A DNA stretch of 64,000 nt from Thiobacillus sp. (GTDB lineage Bacteria > Pseudomonadota > Gammaproteobacteria > Burkholderiales > Thiobacillaceae), in NCBI GenBank assembly GCA_024235835.1, contig JACKLQ010000001.1:620001-684000 (forward strand), read 5' to 3'. Position 1 is the first letter of the stretch. Each line of letters begins with the position of its first letter. The notes under the pieces were generated by a model. It did no database searches. It saw only the letters and a list, made by a program, of their open reading frames with translations, and had not been told where the DNA came from. Both the position numbers and the translations under genes were made by a program. Below are positions 8,604-17,729 of this stretch, in pieces.

Positions 8604-8809
8604 ACACCCTGACCCTGACCGTAGGCGGCATGAGCTGCATGGGCTGCGTCAACAGCGTCAAGAACCTGGTCTCCGCCCTGCCCGGCATCGCTTCCATTCA
8701 GGTGGACTTGGCCACGGGTCGCGTCGATGTAAGCCATGACCCCTCCCTGTGTGACAGGGAGGCCATTTCACGGGCTATTCAGGACGGCGGGTACCAGGTG
8801 GTGGGCTAG
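8600..8809 (+). CDS. HMA-domain heavy-metal chaperone (CopZ-like)
   Basis: A 69-residue single heavy-metal-associated domain with the metal motif GMSCMGC (MxCxxC) at about residues 10-15, the ferredoxin-like fold pattern and the C-terminal AIQDGGYQVV. Such proteins carry Cu(I) or similar soft metals to P-type ATPases or sensors. It is translationally coupled to flgN (ATGA overlap), an odd place for a metal chaperone. Its last 35 bases overlap the 3' end of the convergent substrate-binding-protein gene. No P-type ATPase is visible nearby, so the partner is unknown. Confidence 0.9.
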   Translation: MNTLTLTVGGMSCMGCVNSVKNLVSALPGIASIQVDLATGRVDVSHDPSLCDREAISRAIQDGGYQVVG

Positions 8810-9707
8810 CCCCCAGTTGTCTGGCCACCTCGGTCTCCGGCGGCAGGGACAGGCCGAGGGATCGCGCCACGTAATGGTTGATCCCCAGGGAGAACTCCGA
8901 GGCATGCTGGGGGCCTGGCAATTGCCGCTCCCCGAGCCAGCGCCGGGCCATGCTGTTGCCCTGTCGGCCTATCTGCTCCGGGGTGGAAAAGACTGCCGCC
9001 ACGGTACCTGACTTGACCAGGCCGGGAGAAAAACCCAGCACCGGTACGCGCAACCTGTAACTGGCCAGGAGCAGGCTCTGGATGTTCGCCGGATTAAGCA
9101 CCACCGCATCCGGCAACAGCAACAGCGCGTCGATGTTGGCCAGGGCGCGGCGCAAGGCCGGCCCCACCTCGCCAGCCTCATCCACTGTTGTCGCGCTCAA
9201 AGCCAGCTCCCGGCGTAAGGCTTCCGATTTCAGAGTTCCCAGGGAACCTTCGTTTTCGCGGGAGACGATCACACCGAGCCGCCTGCGTTGGGGCATCAAT
9301 GTCTCCAGCAGGGATAAGCTGCGTTCCAGAGGCTGGTCGATATATACAAAGGACAACCTGCCCGGAACGAGCGCGTCCGGCCAGCGCAACTTGTCCATGG
9401 TTATCCGCGGCACCATCAGGGCCAAAACAGCCCCGTGACCCCCATGGCTGGAGGCCACGAGGCGGGCCGCCTTCAAGCCGACGGGAACGATCAGGTTTTC
9501 ATCGCTGGATATGCTCTTTATCCACTCGGCGCTCACCTCCCCGACATCACGGGTCACAATCCGGTGATCCTTGCCAAGCCCCTCGCGAAATTCATTGGCC
9601 GCGTCTTCATAGACAGCGTCCGTGCCGCTGAGAAGCAGATAGATATGCCCCTCCGCCATGGCGCCCCATGACACCAGCGCAAGGAGAAAAGCGAAAACCC
9701 AGCGCAC
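8775..9707 (-). CDS. ABC-type substrate-binding protein, orphan (PF04392-like)
   Basis: A 310-residue periplasmic protein with a signal peptide (MRWVFAFLLALVSWGAMA). Its two-lobed layout resembles the ABC_sub_bind family, for example VYIDQPLERSLSLLETLMP followed by RRLGVIVSRENEGSLG. The start is GTG at 9707, preceded by GGGAGA. No permease or ATPase gene accompanies it. It follows the TonB-receptor gene by 32 bases, so the two may act on the same ligand, or the protein may serve as a sensor module. Ligand unknown. Confidence 0.78.
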   Translation of the reverse strand: MRWVFAFLLALVSWGAMAEGHIYLLLSGTDAVYEDAANEFREGLGKDHRIVTRDVGEVSAEWIKSISSDENLIVPVGLKAARLVASSHGGHGAVLALMVPRITMDKLRWPDALVPGRLSFVYIDQPLERSLSLLETLMPQRRRLGVIVSRENEGSLGTLKSEALRRELALSATTVDEAGEVGPALRRALANIDALLLLPDAVVLNPANIQSLLLASYRLRVPVLGFSPGLVKSGTVAAVFSTPEQIGRQGNSMARRWLGERQLPGPQHASEFSLGINHYVARSLGLSLPPETEVARQLGASPPPGTRRPE

Positions 9708-9739
9708 CAGCTGGTCTCCCCCTTCGTAGACGCGGGCGA

Positions 9740-11725
9740 CTAGAAATCCACTTTGAAATGGACGTAGCCGCGGGTGTCGAATCGGTTGTCAGGATCCGGA
9801 GAGAACTCAAGATAGCTGTCGCCGACGTTCTCCACGCCTAGCGCCAGTTGAGCCTGAGCCGTCCCCAGGTTGAAGCCCTTGGCCAGGCGTGCGTCCCATC
9901 TCCTCGAGGCGGGAAGGGGATCCTGCCCGATGGGCTCGAAGGCGGAGGTCCAGTAATGCGACAGCGTGAAGCCTATGTCTCCGGACAAAGTCTGCATGAA
10001 GTGCACTCCCGCAAGGTGTGATGGGGAATATCGCTTCTCGTCGAAGTTGCTGTCGATACGTAAAAAGGCATAGTTCGCGAGGATCTGCGTACTATTTCGA
10101 GGCTGCCACTTGACCTGTAGTTCCATGCCTTCCTGGATAGTCCTGCCGATATTGAAGAAATCCCGGTAGATCACGCCGGGTACACGCTCAGCGCTGATGT
10201 AGTCGCTGACCCGCTCGCGGAACACCCTTGCATCCAGGGAGAGGCCCTGGCCTGGCCAGTTGCCCAGATACGATATGTCGTAGCTGAGAACTTCCTCGGG
10301 TTCAGCGGCGCCGCTGGAAAGGAACAGGGAGCCCAGCTTGAAGAACTGGACCCCGTTGGCGGCCAGCAACGAAAAATTCGTGTCCGCCCTGGACTCGAAC
10401 AACACGGGGTTGCGATACGCCCTTGAGACGCCAAACCGGACCGTATGGCGCGGATCCGGCTGCCAGTTCAGGGCAACGCGGGGAGAGAGCTTGCCCCCCA
10501 CCAGTTCATAGTCCTCCCAGAACGCGCCGGCATTCAGCAGCCAGGACCGGGAAAGCCGCTGTTCAAGGTGAGCGAACACGCCCCAGGAATTCACTTCCAG
10601 CCATTCGCGGGTATTGAAATAAATTTCCGATCTGACGGAATCCCGGCGCAGGTAGGCGCCGACCGAGGTGCGCTGGCCCGGACCCAACTGGGCATCCCAC
10701 TCCCCTTCGATGTGCAGTCGCCGGGACGCCAGGTCCGATTCGTAGTAGCTGCCGGCGGGAATGTTGAGCGCGATCAGCGGCGCGGCGGACAGTAGGAAAT
10801 TGCCGGCACGCAAAGGCACATCGGCTTCGGAAGCCTCTTCGGCGAAATACAGCTTCAAGGACAGTTGCTGGTCTTCTCCCAGGGTTCGCTGGTAATCGCC
10901 CTGAACGTAGGCGTTCTCCACGTCCTGCCAGTGGGGCTGGTCCAGGGCATCCAGGATGGTGATGCCTGTTGCCACCTCCCCGTCGCCCCGCCTCCCCTGC
11001 AGCAGTCCGGCCTGGAGGCCCAAGGAACTGGCGCCGTCGATGCGGAGGTTGCCCCGGTAATTGATGACCTTGGAGACGGCGTCATCATGCTGGGTGCGGA
11101 ATCCGCCGTCCTCGCGAGTGCCCAGGGTCAGGCGATGGCTGAACGTGTCCCCGCCGCCGGCCCAGCGGAACCAGGCCTCGCCCAGGCTGTGGTCGCCGGT
11201 AATGAGGTGCAGCATGGGTCCCGAGACATCGTCCGGGTGCCGGGTGATGATGTTGATCACCCCGGTAAGGGCATTGGCCCCGAAGGTGGCTGCATTGGGA
11301 CCCCGCACCACCTCGATGCGCTCGATATCGTCGATGGACAGGGGCAAGGTGTCCCAACGCACACCGCCGATGCTGGGCAGATACACGGAACGGCCATCCA
11401 CAAGCACCTGCATGCGGCGGGCGAACTCGTCCGCCATGGTATGGGTGACGTTATGGAACCAGCCCTTGGAATGGCCCACGTACATGCCGGGCACCAGACG
11501 GAACAGGTCGGATATCCTGGTGTAGCCACTGGCCTCGATGGTGGCGCGGTCCAGCACCGTGATGGCATTGGGCGCATCCATGATGGGCTGGTCCAGGCGG
11601 CTTGCGCTCAGCACCCGCATTTCTCCCGTGCCCAGGAAATCCAGTTCGGAAAGTTCCTTGGCCACGGCATGATGCATGGCCAGGCACGATAGCAGCCATA
11701 CGCAGCCGGCTTGCATGATCTTCAT
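9740..11725 (-). CDS. TonB-dependent outer-membrane receptor
   Basis: A 661-residue receptor for energised uptake across the outer membrane. The chosen ATG at 11725 follows AAAGGAG and gives a signal peptide ending at about HHAVA. A longer reading frame would extend into dnaQ and is not credible. The plug domain is seen in DAPNAITVLDRATIEASGYT and DLFRLVPGMYVG, plus a VVRGPNAATFGANALTGVIN-type motif. The barrel ends in HFKVDF with the terminal aromatic expected for outer-membrane insertion. The plug style resembles vitamin B12/colicin-type receptors, but the substrate cannot be read from sequence. Confidence 0.9.
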   Translation of the reverse strand: MKIMQAGCVWLLSCLAMHHAVAKELSELDFLGTGEMRVLSASRLDQPIMDAPNAITVLDRATIEASGYTRISDLFRLVPGMYVGHSKGWFHNVTHTMADEFARRMQVLVDGRSVYLPSIGGVRWDTLPLSIDDIERIEVVRGPNAATFGANALTGVINIITRHPDDVSGPMLHLITGDHSLGEAWFRWAGGGDTFSHRLTLGTREDGGFRTQHDDAVSKVINYRGNLRIDGASSLGLQAGLLQGRRGDGEVATGITILDALDQPHWQDVENAYVQGDYQRTLGEDQQLSLKLYFAEEASEADVPLRAGNFLLSAAPLIALNIPAGSYYESDLASRRLHIEGEWDAQLGPGQRTSVGAYLRRDSVRSEIYFNTREWLEVNSWGVFAHLEQRLSRSWLLNAGAFWEDYELVGGKLSPRVALNWQPDPRHTVRFGVSRAYRNPVLFESRADTNFSLLAANGVQFFKLGSLFLSSGAAEPEEVLSYDISYLGNWPGQGLSLDARVFRERVSDYISAERVPGVIYRDFFNIGRTIQEGMELQVKWQPRNSTQILANYAFLRIDSNFDEKRYSPSHLAGVHFMQTLSGDIGFTLSHYWTSAFEPIGQDPLPASRRWDARLAKGFNLGTAQAQLALGVENVGDSYLEFSPDPDNRFDTRGYVHFKVDF

Positions 11726-11727
11726 CT

Positions 11728-12417
11728 TCACCACTCCTTTACCTCCCCACATGCCTTGCCAAGGGCGGCCAGGTAGTCGGCATGGGCGGCCAATTCCCCG
11801 GCCGATGGGCGCAGGACCCTGAGCCGCCCCCGCCTGACCGGCCTTATCGCTGCCTGGAACCGCTCCCCTGGCTGGTCCAGCGCATCGATGCCGAGGGTTT
11901 CCTGGCCCCGGGTCATGGACAGGTAAACCTCGGCCAGCAACTGGGCATCCAGGAGGGCCCCGTGGAAATTCCGCCCCGAGTTGTCCACCTGATAGCGCTT
12001 GCACAGGGCGTCCAGATTGTTCTTCTGCCCCGGATGGATTTCCTTCGCCAGCTTAAGGGTGTCCAGGACGCCGCAAATATGGGTCAGGGGGGATTCATCC
12101 AGCCGCTTCAGTTCGGCATTCAGGAATCCCACATCGAAGGGGGCGTTGTGGATGACCAGCTCCGCGCCGTGCACGAAATCCAGGAATTCGGCCGAAACAT
12201 CCGCGAAGCGCGGCTTGTCCGCCAGGAATTCGTTGGTGATGCCGTGCACCGCCGCCGCGCCCGCATCGATGGCCCGATCGGGGTTCAGGTAGACGTGGAA
12301 GGTGCCGCCGGTCGAACGGCGGTTGAGCAGTTCCACGGCACCGATTTCAATCACCCGGTGTCCCAGGGCGGGATCCAGGCCCGTGGTTTCCGTGTCCAGA
12401 ACCACCTGACGCATCAA
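11728..12417 (-). CDS. dnaQ: DNA polymerase III epsilon subunit
   Basis: The 3'-5' proofreading exonuclease of the replicase. The 229-residue protein has all DEDDh motifs: ExoI VLDTETTGLDP, ExoII around HNAPFDVGFLN, and ExoIII HGALLDAQLLAEVY with the catalytic His and Asp. It overlaps rnhA by four bases (ATGA) and is followed after only two bases by the TonB-receptor gene, so that receptor may be transcribed from the rnhA-dnaQ promoter. Confidence 0.96.
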   Translation of the reverse strand: MMRQVVLDTETTGLDPALGHRVIEIGAVELLNRRSTGGTFHVYLNPDRAIDAGAAAVHGITNEFLADKPRFADVSAEFLDFVHGAELVIHNAPFDVGFLNAELKRLDESPLTHICGVLDTLKLAKEIHPGQKNNLDALCKRYQVDNSGRNFHGALLDAQLLAEVYLSMTRGQETLGIDALDQPGERFQAAIRPVRRGRLRVLRPSAGELAAHADYLAALGKACGEVKEW

Positions 12418-12872
12418 CGTGTCCTTTCCATGATCTGACGCACACCTTCATTGGCCAGCGCGTCCGCCCGTTCGTTCTCGACATGGCCGGCATGCCCCTT
12501 CACCCAATGCCATTCCACCTCATGTCGGCCCGCCTCCCGCTGGAGGGCCTGCCACAGGTCCTTGTTCTTCACCGTTCCACCGCCCGCGGTTTTCCAGCCC
12601 CGCCGGACCCAATTGGGCAACCACTCGGATATGCCCTTCTGCACATACTGGGAATCGGTGTGCACCCTCACGCGGCAGGTCCGGTTCAGGGCCTTCAGCC
12701 CCTCGATGACGGCAAGGAGCTCCATGCGGTTGTTGGTGGTGTCACCTTCCCCGCCGCAAAGGGTCTTCTCGTGGTCGGCGTAGCGCATCAGCACGCCCCA
12801 CCCCCCCACGCCCGGGTTTCCCTTGCAGGCCCCGTCGGTATAGAGGTCCACCACCTTGATGCTGTCTGTCAT
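12414..12872 (-). CDS. rnhA: Ribonuclease HI
   Basis: RNase HI cleaves the RNA strand of RNA-DNA hybrids. The catalytic acids are visible in YTDGACKGNPG, NNRMELLAVIEGL, HTDSQYV and NERADALA. The start at 12872 is preceded by GAAGG and gives a standard 152-residue enzyme. An alternative ATG at 12884 would overlap the stop of the upstream methyltransferase (ATGA) and add four residues. Both starts are plausible. Confidence 0.95.
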   Translation of the reverse strand: MTDSIKVVDLYTDGACKGNPGVGGWGVLMRYADHEKTLCGGEGDTTNNRMELLAVIEGLKALNRTCRVRVHTDSQYVQKGISEWLPNWVRRGWKTAGGGTVKNKDLWQALQREAGRHEVEWHWVKGHAGHVENERADALANEGVRQIMERTR

Positions 12873-12880
12873 GGCTGCCT

Positions 12881-13576
12881 TCATTGTGCAGTGTTGCGGG
12901 GAGTGGCTGCCCATGCTGGCCGGGCCAGCCACTTGCCATCCCACTTGGGTTCGATCAGGCGCATGCCGCGCACCCGCTTCACGCCATGGAGCAGGTACAC
13001 CCCCCCGCCCAGGGCCCACCATCGATCTCCGGCCGCTTCGAGAAAGGCGAACCTGTCAATCCAGGTGGCCCGGTCCATGGGAGGCGCATAGCAGGCCATG
13101 CGCCCGCCAACGATGTCGAAGCCCAGCAGGGCCAGCCAGTCCTTCAGTCTGGCCAGATGGATGAATCGCCCGTTCCAGGGCCACTCCGCATCCTGGCCGC
13201 TCAACACCCGCCGCAGACCCCACAGGCTGAAGGGGTTGAACCCGGCGATGAGCACCCGCCCCTCCGGGCGCAGGACACGCTCCACTTCCCGCAGCAGTTC
13301 GTGGGGATGGGGGGAAAACTCAAGCTGGTGGGGCAAGGCCACCAGGTCCAGGCTCTGGCTGGCGAGGGGCAACTGTTCCGGATGGCAAACCAGCGCCCCC
13401 TGCCGCGGGCCGGCGCAGAACCGGTAGGGCATGCGGTTGGCCCGCAGGTAATCCTCGCCGGCATGGCCCAGCTGCATGGCGTTGAAGCCGAACAGGTCGG
13501 CGCTGACGCTGTCGAACCAGGCCATTTCCCTAGCCAGGACATAGCGACCCACATCACTTTCGAACCAGGCCTGCAT
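12881..13576 (-). CDS. SAM-dependent methyltransferase, YafS-like
   Basis: A 231-residue class I methyltransferase-like protein. The recognisable part is the Methyltransf_11 segment with HPHELLREVERVLRPEGRVL followed by IAGFNPFSLWGLRR. In E. coli yafS also neighbours rnhA, dnaQ and gloB, and this order is widely conserved. The substrate is not known. It is divergent from gloB (36-base gap) and heads the rnhA-dnaQ transcription unit. Confidence 0.85.
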   Translation of the reverse strand: MQAWFESDVGRYVLAREMAWFDSVSADLFGFNAMQLGHAGEDYLRANRMPYRFCAGPRQGALVCHPEQLPLASQSLDLVALPHQLEFSPHPHELLREVERVLRPEGRVLIAGFNPFSLWGLRRVLSGQDAEWPWNGRFIHLARLKDWLALLGFDIVGGRMACYAPPMDRATWIDRFAFLEAAGDRWWALGGGVYLLHGVKRVRGMRLIEPKWDGKWLARPAWAATPRNTAQ

Positions 13577-13612
13577 AGAATGGAATATCGCCCAAGCAAA
13601 GATGAGTCAACG

Positions 13613-14386
13613 ATGCAAATTACGCCCGTGCCGGCCTTTCGTGACAACTATGTATGGGTGATCCACGACCACGTGGGGTCGGATCACCTGGCCGTGTTGG
13701 TGGACCCGGGCGAACCGGAGGCGATTCTATCTTGGCTTGAATCCCAGGGGGCGACACCTGTGGCCGTGCTGGTCACCCATCACCATAATGACCACACGGG
13801 GGCCCTGCCCGCCCTGGCTGGGCGCTGGTCCATGCCCGTGTACGGCCCGGGCAAGGAAGACATCGTCGGGGTGACCCATCCGGTGAGCGAGGGAAGCGTG
13901 GTGGACATCCACCGGCTTGGACTGTCCTTAAGCGTCCTGGAAACCCCTGGGCACACCCGGGGGCATGTCTGCTACGTTGGCCATGGCCACCTTTTCTGCG
14001 GCGATACCCTGTTTTCCTGCGGTTGCGGCCGGCTGTTCGAAGGGACCGCGGCGCAAATGCATGCCTCCCTGCAACGCCTGGCCCGGTTGCCGCCGGACAC
14101 CCTGGTGCACTGCGCCCACGAGTACACACTGCCCAACATCGGCTTCGCCAGGGAAGTTGAAGAGGACAACGCCGCCCTGGAAGCCCGCTATGGCCAAGCC
14201 CGGCAAATGCGAAGGTCAGGACAACCCACCCTGCCCGTTTCCATCGCCCAGGAACTGGCCACCAATCCCTTCCTGCGTTGCCACCTGCCAGGCGTACGTG
14301 TTGCAATTTCGCACCACACCGGACTGCCCGCAAACACCGACATAGAGGCGTTTGCCAGCCTGCGCCGCTGGAAGGACAGCTACTGA
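13613..14386 (+). CDS. gloB: Hydroxyacylglutathione hydrolase (glyoxalase II)
   Basis: Glyoxalase II hydrolyses S-lactoylglutathione to lactate and glutathione, the second step of methylglyoxal detoxification. The binuclear metal motif THHHNDHTG is present, followed by LETPGHTRGHVCYV, FCGDTLFSCGCGR and HCAHEYTLPN, all typical of GloB. The start MQITPVPAFRDNYVW matches the family N-terminus and gives 257 residues. An in-frame ATG at 13580 is possible but adds residues with no counterpart. Confidence 0.95.
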   Translation: MQITPVPAFRDNYVWVIHDHVGSDHLAVLVDPGEPEAILSWLESQGATPVAVLVTHHHNDHTGALPALAGRWSMPVYGPGKEDIVGVTHPVSEGSVVDIHRLGLSLSVLETPGHTRGHVCYVGHGHLFCGDTLFSCGCGRLFEGTAAQMHASLQRLARLPPDTLVHCAHEYTLPNIGFAREVEEDNAALEARYGQARQMRRSGQPTLPVSIAQELATNPFLRCHLPGVRVAISHHTGLPANTDIEAFASLRRWKDSY

Positions 14387-14505
14387 ATCTTCGTATTTCA
14401 CGAAATCATATTTGCCAAAAGTGGTTAAAGTCCTTGGTCGCTCCAGGGGGGGCGCGGTAAAATTTCATTGTTTTCAATATTTTGCGATCACGCACCCAAC
14501 CGCCC

Positions 14506-15816
14506 ATGAAGCATTGGCTGACCGCAAGCCTGCTGAGCCTGGCACTGACCTGGGCCAGCCAGCCCCTCCGGGCCGAGGAAGTTCACACTCCCGCCCTCAA
14601 GATCAGCTACGCCATGGCGGGCGCTCCGATACCCGGTCAGGGCAACGTCCAGGATCTTTGGGATCGCATCCGGGCCGGCTTCCAGCTGCCTGAATCCAGC
14701 CCCGGGCTGATACGTACCCACGAGCAGTGGTTCGCCAACCATCCGGGTCATCTGGAGCGGGCCGCTGAACGCAGCAGACCTTACCTGTATCACATCGTCG
14801 ATGAGGTGCAGAAGCGCGGCATGCCCATGGAGATCGCCCTGCTGCCCATGATCGAATCGGCCTTCAACCCCATGGCCCAGTCCCCCCAGAAGGCGTCAGG
14901 CATCTGGCAGTTCATCCCCTCCACCGGCAAGGTATTCGGGCTGCGCCAGAACGGCTGGTATGACGGGCGCCGCGACGTGGTGGAAGCCACTCAGGCGGCC
15001 CTGGACTACCTGGAGAAACTCCACGGCATGTTTGGCGACTGGGAACTGGCCCTGGCCGCCTACAACTGCGGCGAAGGCTGCGTGCAGCGCGCCATGACCC
15101 GAAGCGGCGGCAAGAATTTCGCCAGCCTGCGGCTGCCCACGGAAACCCGCCACTACGTGCCCAAGCTGGTGGCCGTTCGCAACATCGTCCTGGACCCGGT
15201 CAACTACGGTATCCAACTGGACCCCATGGCCAACGAGCCCTATTTCATGCCCGTGAACCTCAAGCGGCCCATAGAGGCCCGCACGGCCGCCAGGCTAGCG
15301 GAAATGAGCGTGGACGAGTTCGCCGCCCTGAACCCCGGCTTCCAGCGCCGGGTCATCCACACCGATACCCGGGGCGTGTTGTTGCTGCCGGCGGACAGGG
15401 TGGAAACCTTCCAGTTCAACCTGCATCGCCAGGGCCTGGACAAGGGCACCCTGCAGCCCTATGCCGCCCTCAAGGGGGAAAGCGTCGCCCGCATCGCCCA
15501 GAAATTCAACGTGACCGTGGAGTGGCTGAAGGAGCACAACCCCATCAAGCCCGCCCGGGGCAAGCTGACCAAGACCCAGGAACTGGTGGTCCCCAAGGTG
15601 GCCATCTCGAAAACGCCCCCCAAGGCGCGGGTGTCCGCCAAGGCCGGCAAGCAGCCCATCGCCCTGCGCAAGCACACCGTGCGCAAGGGGGAGACCCTGG
15701 GCAAGCTGGCCCGCCTGTACGACGTGGAAGTGGCGGACATCCAGCGCCTGAATGACCTGGACGAGCGGATCAGCCCAGGCATGGAACTGGACATCCCCGC
15801 CAGCGCGGCGGGATAA
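14506..15816 (+). CDS. mltD: Membrane-bound lytic murein transglycosylase D
   Basis: MltD cleaves peptidoglycan glycan strands, forming 1,6-anhydro ends. After a signal peptide (MKHWLTASLLSLALTWASQP, cut near RAEE) comes a Slt-type lysozyme domain with the catalytic-Glu segment IESAFNPMAQSPQKASGIWQ and the motif AAYNCGEG. Two LysM repeats follow (about residues 315-365 and 385-430, including HTVRKGETLGKLARLYDVEV). Length 436 and domain order fit MltD. The start at 14506 rather than 14482 was chosen because it begins the signal peptide. Confidence 0.93.
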   Translation: MKHWLTASLLSLALTWASQPLRAEEVHTPALKISYAMAGAPIPGQGNVQDLWDRIRAGFQLPESSPGLIRTHEQWFANHPGHLERAAERSRPYLYHIVDEVQKRGMPMEIALLPMIESAFNPMAQSPQKASGIWQFIPSTGKVFGLRQNGWYDGRRDVVEATQAALDYLEKLHGMFGDWELALAAYNCGEGCVQRAMTRSGGKNFASLRLPTETRHYVPKLVAVRNIVLDPVNYGIQLDPMANEPYFMPVNLKRPIEARTAARLAEMSVDEFAALNPGFQRRVIHTDTRGVLLLPADRVETFQFNLHRQGLDKGTLQPYAALKGESVARIAQKFNVTVEWLKEHNPIKPARGKLTKTQELVVPKVAISKTPPKARVSAKAGKQPIALRKHTVRKGETLGKLARLYDVEVADIQRLNDLDERISPGMELDIPASAAG

Positions 15817-15887
15817 CAGGCCGGCCGGGCGCCCAGGCCCTTGCCTAAGCTTCGCCTAGGCCCAGTTGACCCGGAGCGGAGGACTGC

Positions 15888-17729
15888 TTAGCCCATCCGC
15901 CCCCTGCCCGGCACCGCATCCAGCAACTGCCGGGTGTAGTACGAGGACGGCTGCGTCAACATCGCTTCGGTCTCCCCCTGTTCCAGTATCCGCCCCTGGC
16001 GCATGACCGCCACCCTGTGAGCCAGATAGCCCACCACCGAGAGGTTGTGGGTGATGAACAGGTAGGCCAGGCCGCTCCGGGCCTGGATATCAGCCAGCAG
16101 GTTGAGGATCTGGGCCTGGACCGACACGTCCAGGGCGCTGGTGGGCTCGTCCAGGATCAGCAGCTTGGGTTCCACCGCCAGGGCCCGGGCGATGGCGATG
16201 CGCTGGCGCTGCCCCCCCGAGAACTCGTGGGGATAGCGCCCCGTGGCTTCCAGGGGCAGTCCCACCCGCTCCAGCAGGGAGGCCACTCGCTCCGCCCGGG
16301 CCCTGGCGCCCAGTTCCGGCATCAGGGCGGCCATGCCCTCCTCCAGAATGGCCCCCACCTTCATGCGCGGGTTGAGGCTGGAGAAGGGATCCTGGAACAC
16401 GATCTGCATGTCCCGTCGCTTGCGCCGCAGGACTTCGCCCTTCATGTCCCCCAGATTTTCGCCCGTCAGCCTCACCTCGCCGGAGGTGGGCTCCGTCAGC
16501 CGCAGCACGGCCCTGGCCAGAGTGGTCTTGCCACAACCCGACTCACCCACCAGGGCCAGGGTCTCCCCGGCAGCTATTGATAGGCTGACCCCGTCCACGG
16601 CCCGGAAGTGGTCCACGGTACGGCGAAGCAGGCCCCTGCGAAGGGGGAAGTGCACCGCAAGATCGGCTATCTCCAGGACAGGAACCTTGTCCAGGGACAA
16701 ATCCCGCGGGAGTCCCCCGGGCGGCTCGGGCAAACGTGCCTTGGCCTCGCTGCGGGCCAGGCCCTCTTCGGCCAGATGGCAGCGGGAAAAGTGTCCCGGC
16801 TCTACCTCATGCCAGCCGGGGACCTCCGTGCCGCAACGTGGGAACACCTGGGGGCAGCGGTCCGCGAAGCGGCAGCCCGGCAATTCCGCGTCCGGGCTGG
16901 GCACCCGCCCCGGCAGGCTGTCCAGTCGCTGGCCTCGCCGGTCCAGGCGGGGCAGCACGGCGAACAGCTTCTGTGTGTAGGGGTGCCGCGGCGCCTTGTA
17001 CAGCTGGTCCCGTGACGCCCATTCAACGATCTGGCCGGCGTACATGACAGCCACCCGGTCCGCCATGTCGGACGCCACGTCCAGGTCGTGGGTGATGAGC
17101 AACAGCCCCATGCCCCGTTCCTGCTGCAGCTGCTTCAGCAGCTTGAGGATCTGGGCCTGGACAGAGACGTCCAGGGCGGTGGTGGGCTCGTCGGCGATGA
17201 GCACCTCAGGCTCTCCCGCAAGCATCATGGCGATGAGGGCGCGTTGCCGCTGGCCACCGGAAAGCTGGAAGGGGTAGGACTCCAGCTTGCCGGCCTCCAG
17301 GCCCACGGCCTCCAGCAATACCGCCGCCTCGGCCAGGGCCGCCGGTCCAGACAGGCGGCGATGGGCGGCCAGGGCTTCCTGCATCTGTTCCGCCACGGTC
17401 ATCACCGGGTTCAGGGAGGTCTGGGGCTCCTGGAAGATCATGGCCAGGCGCCCGCCCCTGACTTCGCGCATGCCGGTTTCCGGCAGGCCCAGGAGTTCTT
17501 CTCCTCCCAGGGCCACCTGGCCCGCCGTCACCCTCGCCGCCTCGGGCAGCAGGCGCATGAGGCCCAGAGCGGTCATGGACTTGCCGCAGCCGGACTCACC
17601 CAGCAGGGCCACGCACTCGTTGACCCCCACCCCGAAGCTGACTCCGTCCACGGGCACAAGCCGGCGGCCACCGGCGGCGATCTCCACCCGCAGGTTTTCA
17701 ACGCTCAGGCCGGTGCGGGCTTCGCTCAT
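15888..17729 (-). CDS. yejF: ABC transporter ATP-binding protein, YejF type (two ABC domains)
   Basis: A single 613-residue polypeptide with two ATPase domains that powers peptide import. Each half has Walker A (GESGCGKS), the signature (LSGGQRQRA and FSGGQRQRI) and Walker B (VLIADEPTTALD and LLILDEPTSALD). Each nucleotide-binding domain is followed by the C-terminal oligopeptide extension; the first includes the cysteine-containing GCRFADRCPQVF. It overlaps yejE by four bases. The double-ATPase architecture distinguishes YejF from the separate DppD/DppF pair. Confidence 0.92.
   Translation of the reverse strand: MSEARTGLSVENLRVEIAAGGRRLVPVDGVSFGVGVNECVALLGESGCGKSMTALGLMRLLPEAARVTAGQVALGGEELLGLPETGMREVRGGRLAMIFQEPQTSLNPVMTVAEQMQEALAAHRRLSGPAALAEAAVLLEAVGLEAGKLESYPFQLSGGQRQRALIAMMLAGEPEVLIADEPTTALDVSVQAQILKLLKQLQQERGMGLLLITHDLDVASDMADRVAVMYAGQIVEWASRDQLYKAPRHPYTQKLFAVLPRLDRRGQRLDSLPGRVPSPDAELPGCRFADRCPQVFPRCGTEVPGWHEVEPGHFSRCHLAEEGLARSEAKARLPEPPGGLPRDLSLDKVPVLEIADLAVHFPLRRGLLRRTVDHFRAVDGVSLSIAAGETLALVGESGCGKTTLARAVLRLTEPTSGEVRLTGENLGDMKGEVLRRKRRDMQIVFQDPFSSLNPRMKVGAILEEGMAALMPELGARARAERVASLLERVGLPLEATGRYPHEFSGGQRQRIAIARALAVEPKLLILDEPTSALDVSVQAQILNLLADIQARSGLAYLFITHNLSVVGYLAHRVAVMRQGRILEQGETEAMLTQPSSYYTRQLLDAVPGRGRMG

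Noticed and set aside
15817..15887. Bidirectional terminator or tRNA between mltD and yejF
   Set aside because: Only a five-base imperfect stem (GCCTA/TAGGC) is visible and no tRNA-like arms.
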